Positions 9,301 through 12,310 of a stretch of DNA of 12,310 nt are shown in pieces. The notes beneath the pieces are model-generated. The model was given only the letters and a program-made list of their open reading frames with translations. It was not told the DNA's origin and did not search any database. The DNA comes from an uncultured beta proteobacterium. Its GTDB lineage: Bacteria > Pseudomonadota > Gammaproteobacteria > Burkholderiales > Burkholderiaceae_C. The first letter of the stretch is position 1. Each line of letters begins with the position of its first letter. Position numbers and translations under genes: made by a program. The stretch lies in NCBI GenBank assembly GCA_903928325.1, contig CAIYQF010000225.1, positions 1 to 12,310 of the forward strand, in the 5' to 3' direction.

Positions 9301-9413
9301 GCCTGGTGTTCTCGCAGGCCATTACCCTATTCATCACCCCGGTGCTTTATTTGGCCTTGGACCGTTTCAGCGGCTCGGGTCCGCTGATTCGCCCCGAAAA
9401 CTCAGACTCCTGA
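6330..9413 (+). CDS. RND-family HAE1-type multidrug efflux transporter (MdtB/MdtC/MuxB-like)
   Basis: This is a 1027-residue proton-driven inner-membrane antiporter, full length for the hydrophobe/amphiphile efflux family. Transmembrane helix 1 lies at about 12-30, right after the N-terminal FTRRPVMT. A large periplasmic loop (about 31-335) is followed by helices 2-6 (about 336-490), the second loop (about 555-850), and helices 8-12 (about 852-1010). The proton-relay aspartates sit in GLVVDDAIVVLENI (Asp401, Asp402). The partner lysine is in IGIVKKNAIMMIDFALE (Lys921, aligned with AcrB Lys940), so the pump should be active. The KKNAIMMIDFALEAQRH form is closer to MdtB/MdtC/MuxB/MuxC than to AcrB. 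There is only one pump gene here, so a homotrimer is likely, unlike the two-pump MdtBC system. No outer-membrane factor is encoded in the window. The gene converges on the glycine-zipper gene across 24 bases. Confidence 0.97.
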   Translation: MNFSELFTRRPVMTVLLNLSIVGAGILGLRNIPIAALPSYDTPVINVSATLPGANPETMASSVALPLEKQFQTVPGLKTISSSSTLGSTSLTLEFDEGRNVDAAAVDVQAALLRAQKSLPQDMTNPPSYRKVNPADAPVLLIALTSPSLSPADLQDYAEHLISPTFSTIDGVAQVNIYGAKRYAVRVRVKPGAMVAANISLDEVSAALRAANVNTPVGTLDGPKQTLVLQANRQLRTASDFGNLVISAKGGVAVLLKDIAKVENSVETVKSWATLNGENSITIAIQRQPGANTVRVVNALRAAMPAMQAQMPQSVGMTPINDRSVSVRDALHDVSLTLAGTIVLVVLVIFLFLRRFVATAIPTLSLPISLMGAVALLWGFSYSLDNISLLGLTLAVGLVVDDAIVVLENIIRHVENGEEPFQAALVGAREVGFTIVSISTSLIAVFIPIFFMPGVIGLLFHEFAVVVSLAIVVSAFVSLTLVPMLAGRFLTDDAHKKAPGMLVRLFERGFDATLAGYSRVLDLALGHRKTILLVAAGTFAATFWLVSIIPKGFFPEEDIGQIQITTEASEDISFPAMVALQERAAAIIRADANVNAVSSFNGGNNAQNSGRMFISLKPAGQRLPMKQVVEGLRKKLRGLAGINVFMRPVQNLQLGGRPSKAQFQYILQSVKADELNVWASKLQERMRADPIFRDVTSDAQLRALQAQLNIDRDRANTLGVSVDAIRSALFSAFGERQVSTIYLPTDSYQVIMEVAPDAKQDESALAGIYVRSSFGTLVPLSSFTTVERSVGPTAINHVGQLQAVTVSFNLAPGAALGDATAKIDAAREAVQMPTSVISTYGGDAAVFKSSQGSQMVLVMAALVVIYVLLGVLYESYIHPITILAGLPSAAVGALATLMLFGQDLTLIATIGIVLLIGIVKKNAIMMIDFALEAQRHQGMTPHEAIRTACVLRFRPIMMTTLAALVGALPIAFGVGAGAELRQPLGLAVAGGLVFSQAITLFITPVLYLALDRFSGSGPLIRPENSDS

Positions 9414-9432
9414 GCGAACTAGATACCTCCAT

Positions 9433-9454
9433 AGCACCTACCAATGGCGGTGCT
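9433..9454. repeat. Short inverted repeat at the pump/glycine-zipper convergence
   Basis: The arms AGCACC (9433-9438) and GGTGCT (9449-9454) are perfectly complementary around a 10-base loop. They span the junction where the pump and the glycine-zipper gene converge, and overlap the end of the latter. No T-run follows on either strand, so it is at best a weak mRNA 3'-end structure and may be chance. Confidence 0.3.
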
Positions 9455-10070
9455 CATGCCCGTAGCCGTAAAAGCCAAAAGGCACGATCAGCGGCTGGTA
9501 ATAGTACGGCGCGTAATAGCCGCGCTGCGGCTGAACCGTGACATAGGTCGTGGGCGCTGTCTGAACCGCCAGCGGTGCAGGCGCTGCCTGCGCCACCACG
9601 CCAGTGCCTACCGGGGTAATTTGCAAAGCCAAGGTAGGACCCGGGTCATTGGGCATTTGCACCGAGTATTGCTTGCCAGCAAACTCGTAAAGCACGTTGT
9701 AAGCCACCGTCCGGTTTTCATAGAAATTTTGCACGCTGCAGTGCTGTACGTTTTCAAGCCGCTCGGGACCGGGGCCCTCCATGTGGTCGCCCAATATCGC
9801 GCCGCCCATGATTCCTATTGCCGTGGCTGCAGCATGGCCCGCGCCGCGCCCACCCGCTGCGTTGCCCACGGCGCCACCGGCCAAGGCTCCCAGCAAGGCC
9901 CCGGCGCCACTTTTTGGGCCTTGGTAGCTGATTTGCTCCATCGAGCACACCTGGCGTGGTGCTGCCACCTGCTGCACCACCGGGGTGGCAGACACCACCC
10001 GCCCCACGTCCTGCGCCAAAGCGCTACCACAAGCAATCCAAATAAGCGCCGCTGTCGTCCAGTTTTCCAT
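9438..10070 (-). CDS. Exported glycine-zipper (17 kDa antigen/2TM-type) envelope protein
   Basis: This 210-residue protein starts at ATG 10070-10068 behind a good AAAGGTGG. A Sec-type signal peptide (residues 1-19) ends in S-A-L-A with predicted cleavage before Gln20. The core (about 54-94) is a glycine-zipper repeat, G-A-G-A-L-L-G-A-L-A-G-G-A-V-G-N followed by further GxxxG-like spacings, typical of the Rickettsia 17 kDa antigen/glycine-zipper 2TM family of outer-membrane or periplasmic proteins. A conserved-looking block follows (HCSVQNFYENRTVAYNVLYEF, split near 110-130), recalling YmgG/UmoD-like relatives. The tail (about 183-210) is rich in Tyr, Gly and His and ends HEHRHW. Two cysteines (42 and 111) remain in the mature protein and could form a disulfide. 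The family is often linked to envelope stability, but no specific function is established here. Confidence 0.88.
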   Translation of the reverse strand: MENWTTAALIWIACGSALAQDVGRVVSATPVVQQVAAPRQVCSMEQISYQGPKSGAGALLGALAGGAVGNAAGGRGAGHAAATAIGIMGGAILGDHMEGPGPERLENVQHCSVQNFYENRTVAYNVLYEFAGKQYSVQMPNDPGPTLALQITPVGTGVVAQAAPAPLAVQTAPTTYVTVQPQRGYYAPYYYQPLIVPFGFYGYGHEHRHW

Positions 10071-10073
10071 GAT

Positions 10074-10081
10074 CCACCTTT
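10074..10081 (-). promoter_or_regulatory. Ribosome binding site of the glycine-zipper gene
   Basis: Read on the minus strand this is AAAGGTGG, with its AAGG core 6 bases before the ATG. It supports that start, which also gives a well-formed signal peptide. Confidence 0.7.
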
Positions 10082-10124
10082 GGAAGTATTGAAGCTCTAA
10101 CGCGCGCCAAGCACCGCCTGTTGA

Positions 10125-10137
10125 CTGGCAAAGCCAG
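10125..10137. repeat. Small inverted repeat in the divergent intergenic region
   Basis: CTGGC-AAA-GCCAG is a perfect 5-base inverted repeat with a 3-base spacer in the 190-base divergent region between the glycine-zipper gene and the PAP2 gene. It could be an operator or leader hairpin for either gene. It is short enough to be chance, and no T-run follows it. Confidence 0.25.
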
Positions 10138-10220
10138 CTTTACCTGGCAGTAACGCAGGACTGCAGGCCTTGGGCAAGCCCACCGTGCGTGCCAAACCAT
10201 GGTGGCTCATCGGCAGCATG

Positions 10221-10226
10221 GATAAT
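10221..10226 (+). promoter_or_regulatory. Possible -10 element for the PAP2 gene
   Basis: GATAAT matches the sigma70 -10 consensus at five of six positions and lies 34 bases before ATG 10261. No good -35 box is found at the usual distance (10198-10203 reads CATGGT). If genuine, it would place the GTG at 10189 upstream of the transcript and support ATG 10261 as the PAP2 start. Confidence 0.3.
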
Positions 10227-10260
10227 TCGTCCAGCGTCGGCATCCGGCGCCCCAAAACCG

Positions 10261-10986
10261 ATGCAACACGCCACCCCCAACCCCGAGCAAGCGCCGACCG
10301 GTACTCAGCGACCCTACGTTTGGATGGGTGTGGCATTTTTTGCGATGGCCCTGGTGCCCACCGTGTGGCCTGAACTGGACCTGGCCACCGCCGCATGGTT
10401 TTTTCAATACCCCGCAAACATGGGTCCCGCAGCGTGGTGGTGGGTGGAAACCGTCAACCTGCTTGTTCCCGATGCGTTTCGCTTTATGGTGGTCGTGGCG
10501 CTGGTGGCGTGGCTGGTGGCTAGCGCGATGCCGCGTTGGAGGCGATGGCGCCTTGCGCTTGCTTTCGTGTTCCTGTCGGGCGCTTTGGGGCCAGGTTTGC
10601 TGGTCAACACGGGCTTTAAAGACCAGTGGCAGCGCGCGCGCCCCTACCAGGTGGAAAACTTTGGCGGCCCACAGCAGTTCACGCGTGCGGGCGTCATCAC
10701 CGACCAGTGCGACACCAACTGCTCGTTTGTCAGCGGCCACGTGGCTTGCGGGTTTTTCTTTTCCTCGATGATGCTGGTGCACACGCGTCGGCGCCGCGCC
10801 TGGGCGCTCATGGGCTGCGCTGCAGGTTTGCTCATCGGTTTTGCGCGCATGGCGGCCATGGACCATTGGCTCAGCGACGTGCTGTGGGCCGCACCCATTA
10901 CCTGGGTCTGCAGTTGGGTGGTTTGGCGCTCGCTCGTGTGGGCCTACCGACCGCGCGGCGCGCCAGCAGACGCGCCGGGCACCTAA
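10261..10986 (+). CDS. PAP2-family membrane phosphatase
   Basis: This 241-residue integral-membrane acid phosphatase is of the PAP2 superfamily, whose members dephosphorylate lipid phosphates such as phosphatidic acid, undecaprenyl pyrophosphate or lipid A. All three signature motifs are present: C1 as K-x6-R-P (Lys120, Arg127, Pro128), C2 as F-V-S-G-H (catalytic His160, with Val where many members have Pro) and C3 as R-x5-H-x3-D (Arg196, His202, Asp206). Hydrophobic segments lie at about residues 21-37, 74-89, 98-113, 159-171, 180-194 and 208-224. Cys150 and Cys154, just before the C2 motif, could form a disulfide on the periplasmic side. ATG 10261 was chosen because the first transmembrane helix follows soon after and the upstream codons from GTG 10189 look non-conserved, but neither start has a clear Shine-Dalgarno. 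Substrate is unknown. The stop overlaps the epimerase stop tail-to-tail by 4 bases. Confidence 0.88.
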   Translation: MQHATPNPEQAPTGTQRPYVWMGVAFFAMALVPTVWPELDLATAAWFFQYPANMGPAAWWWVETVNLLVPDAFRFMVVVALVAWLVASAMPRWRRWRLALAFVFLSGALGPGLLVNTGFKDQWQRARPYQVENFGGPQQFTRAGVITDQCDTNCSFVSGHVACGFFFSSMMLVHTRRRRAWALMGCAAGLLIGFARMAAMDHWLSDVLWAAPITWVCSWVVWRSLVWAYRPRGAPADAPGT

Positions 10987-11903
10987 GTCGCAGCCACCAG
11001 GCCGTCGATCACGTGGGGAAAGTGCAGGCGCAGACCCAATTCACGCTTCATGCGCGTATTGACCATGCGCCGTGACTCGGACATAAAGCTCAGTTGCATG
11101 GGCGAAATTTCCCGTTCTGCCTGTGCGCGGCTGATGCGCGGCGGCACAGGCAAGCCGTACAAGGCCGCTGCAGCCGTAAAGTAGTCCCCCATTTTTAAGG
11201 CAGCGTCGTCATTGATGTTGTAGCTGCGCTGCGCCTTGCCACGCCACAGGGCCAGCACGCAGGCACGCGCCAGGTCGTCGGCGTGGATGTGGTTGGTGTA
11301 GACGTCGTCCGCCGCGTCCAGCACTGGCGTGCCATGGCGCAAGCGCGCTATTGGCGTGCCGCCCTCGCGGTTGGGCGCATAAATGCCAGGCACCCGCAAC
11401 ACACTGGTGCGCACCCGCGCCGCGCGGCCAAAAAAGCGCACCGAGGTCTCGGCGTCCACCCGGCGCTGCGCGCGCACTGTGGTAGGTGCCAGCGAGCGCA
11501 CCTCAGCCACACAGGCGCCAGCGCAGTCGCCATATACGCCGCTGGTGGATGCATACACCAGTGCCGTGGGCGCCGCGCGCAGGCTCAAGGCACGCAACAG
11601 CGCCAAAGTGCGCCCATCGCGGGTTCCATAGCCCGCAGGCGGCGCCAGGTGCAGCACGCGTGGCGCCAAACCAGCCAGGCGACGCAAGGTGGCCGCATGG
11701 TCCAAATTACCCACGAGCGGCGTTATGCCAGCCGCCCGCAGCGCTGGCACACGCGCGACCTGGGTAGTCAGCGCGCGTACAGTGAGTTTGTGCGCCAACA
11801 AGCCTGCCACGCGCAGCCCAATGTCGCCGCAACCGACGATGAGCAAGCGGCTGCGGCGAAAGCGTGCGGGCAAGGCGCCCAGGGGGGATTGGATTGAGGG
11901 CAA
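10983..11903 (-). CDS. Atypical extended SDR / NAD(P)-dependent epimerase (YeeZ-like)
   Basis: This protein of about 306 residues belongs to the NAD-dependent epimerase/dehydratase group of extended short-chain dehydrogenases and is close in layout to E. coli YeeZ. The N-terminal Rossmann site is LLIVGCGDIG (GxGxxG at 24-29). YASTSGVYGD (117-126) is the active-site strand. The classical YxxxK is not present: the aligned region TTVRAQRRVDAE (141-152) has Arg144 and Arg148 instead. The HIHADDLARA segment (206-215), NINDD (229-233) and MKMGDYF-like region (near 236-242), and the C-terminal SFMSESRRMVN (272-282), are familiar from proteobacterial relatives. The start is uncertain. An in-frame TAG lies just upstream (11913-11915) and no ATG precedes the Rossmann strand, so TTG 11903 is used, with a weak, distant AGG. 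The physiological substrate is unknown, and loss of the catalytic pair argues for a non-standard or non-catalytic role. Confidence 0.85.
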   Translation of the reverse strand: MPSIQSPLGALPARFRRSRLLIVGCGDIGLRVAGLLAHKLTVRALTTQVARVPALRAAGITPLVGNLDHAATLRRLAGLAPRVLHLAPPAGYGTRDGRTLALLRALSLRAAPTALVYASTSGVYGDCAGACVAEVRSLAPTTVRAQRRVDAETSVRFFGRAARVRTSVLRVPGIYAPNREGGTPIARLRHGTPVLDAADDVYTNHIHADDLARACVLALWRGKAQRSYNINDDAALKMGDYFTAAAALYGLPVPPRISRAQAEREISPMQLSFMSESRRMVNTRMKRELGLRLHFPHVIDGLVAAT

Positions 11904-11948
11904 AATCGGAGGCTACCTGTGTGAATAGTTTCAAGGATACCCAAACCG
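11904..11948. other. Short divergent intergenic region, epimerase / ferredoxin reductase
   Basis: Only 45 bases separate the two divergent starts, so promoter elements for each must overlap the other gene or one another. AAGGA (11933-11937) precedes the plus-strand ATG by 11 bases and is its likely ribosome binding site. No convincing -35/-10 pair could be assigned on either strand. Confidence 0.4.
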
Positions 11949-12310
11949 ATGACCGGCAGCGCCTCCCCCTTCACCGTGACCGTTGAACCCAGTGGCACGA
12001 CGTTTTCCACCAATGCCGAGGAAACCCTTTTGGCCGCGGGCATTCGCCAAGGCGTGGGCCTGCCCTACGGTTGCAAGGACGGGGCGTGTGGCTCGTGCAA
12101 ATGCAAGATGCTCTCAGGCCGCGTGGTGCATGCCAACTTCCAGCGCAAAGCGCTCAGCGCGGAAGAGGAAGCCGCCCAGTTTGTGCTGACGTGCTGCGCC
12201 ACGGCCCACAGCGACGTGGTGCTGGAGTCGCGCCAGGTCACGCCGGCCGGGGCCTTGCCGATCAAAAAAATGCCCACTCGGGTCAGCAAGCTGGAAAAAG
12301 TATCGGCCGA
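11949..12310 (+). CDS. [2Fe-2S] ferredoxin-domain NAD(P)H reductase-like protein, 3'-truncated by window edge
   Basis: The visible 120 codons encode a plant-type [2Fe-2S] ferredoxin domain. GCKDGACGSC supplies three ligands in C-x4-C-x2-C spacing (Cys42, Cys47, Cys50), and the fourth comes from LTCCAT (Cys82 most likely, Cys83 adjacent). The residues after about 95 look like the linker into a flavin domain, matching the family often annotated as CDP-6-deoxy-delta-3,4-glucoseen reductase or phenol hydroxylase P5-like in betaproteobacteria, in which an FAD/NAD(P)H reductase module follows. That module lies outside the window. The alternative is a stand-alone ferredoxin, but the residues beyond the fourth cysteine and the absence of a stop make a fusion likelier. 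AAGGA lies 11 bases before the ATG. Electron acceptor and pathway cannot be told from this fragment. Confidence 0.85.
   Translation, partial: MTGSASPFTVTVEPSGTTFSTNAEETLLAAGIRQGVGLPYGCKDGACGSCKCKMLSGRVVHANFQRKALSAEEEAAQFVLTCCATAHSDVVLESRQVTPAGALPIKKMPTRVSKLEKVSA

Noticed and set aside
10189..10260. GTG 10189 start for the PAP2 protein
   Set aside because: The added 24 residues have no hydrophobic or motif character, a possible -10 box lies downstream of it, and ATG 10261 sits suitably before the first membrane helix.
10071..10260. Search for a small RNA or tRNA in the divergent region
   Set aside because: No cloverleaf, no extended hairpin and no terminator were seen; only a 5-base inverted repeat and a possible -10 box.

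Overview
The window is a GC-rich, densely packed stretch of chromosomal-type DNA. It most resembles a betaproteobacterium of the Comamonadaceae/Burkholderiales type. That placement is inferred from gene families, from a YeeZ-like epimerase lying divergent to a ferredoxin reductase, and from strong G/C third-position bias; there is no rRNA or other phylogenetic marker. I see no tRNA, rRNA, CRISPR array, transposase, integrase or phage gene, and no gene-free stretch longer than 300 bases.

Region 1 (about 1-4990, + strand) is a heterotetrameric sarcosine oxidase-type operon in the order soxB (5' end outside the window), soxD, soxA, soxG. Spacing is very tight: 12 bases between B and D, a 4-base ATGA overlap between D and A, and an 8-base overlap between A and G with a GTG start for G. 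The four subunits should form one flavoenzyme. It would oxidatively demethylate an N-methyl amino acid on the beta subunit and pass the one-carbon unit to tetrahydrofolate in the C-terminal domain of the alpha subunit. Cofactor-anchoring residues are present. However, parts of the beta subunit near the expected substrate pocket differ from the classical sarcosine oxidase pattern as I remember it, so the substrate may not be sarcosine.

Region 2 (5164-9413, + strand) is a two-gene RND efflux unit. A lipoprotein periplasmic adaptor overlaps by 4 bases with a full-length HAE1-type (MdtB/MdtC/MuxB-like) inner-membrane proton antiporter. No outer-membrane channel or regulator is nearby, so the pump presumably uses a TolC-type channel encoded elsewhere.

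Region 3 (9438-10986) holds an exported glycine-zipper envelope protein on the minus strand, convergent with the pump. Divergent from it is a PAP2-family membrane phosphatase on the plus strand.

Region 4 (10983-12310) has a YeeZ-like atypical short-chain dehydrogenase/epimerase on the minus strand, overlapping the phosphatase tail-to-tail by 4 bases. Divergent from it across 45 bases is the start of a plant-type [2Fe-2S] ferredoxin:NAD(P)H reductase-like gene that runs off the right edge.

I did not find a convincing undescribed system. The content is mostly ordinary metabolic and envelope genes. The points most worth a second look are the divergent beta-subunit pocket and the epimerase that lacks YxxxK.
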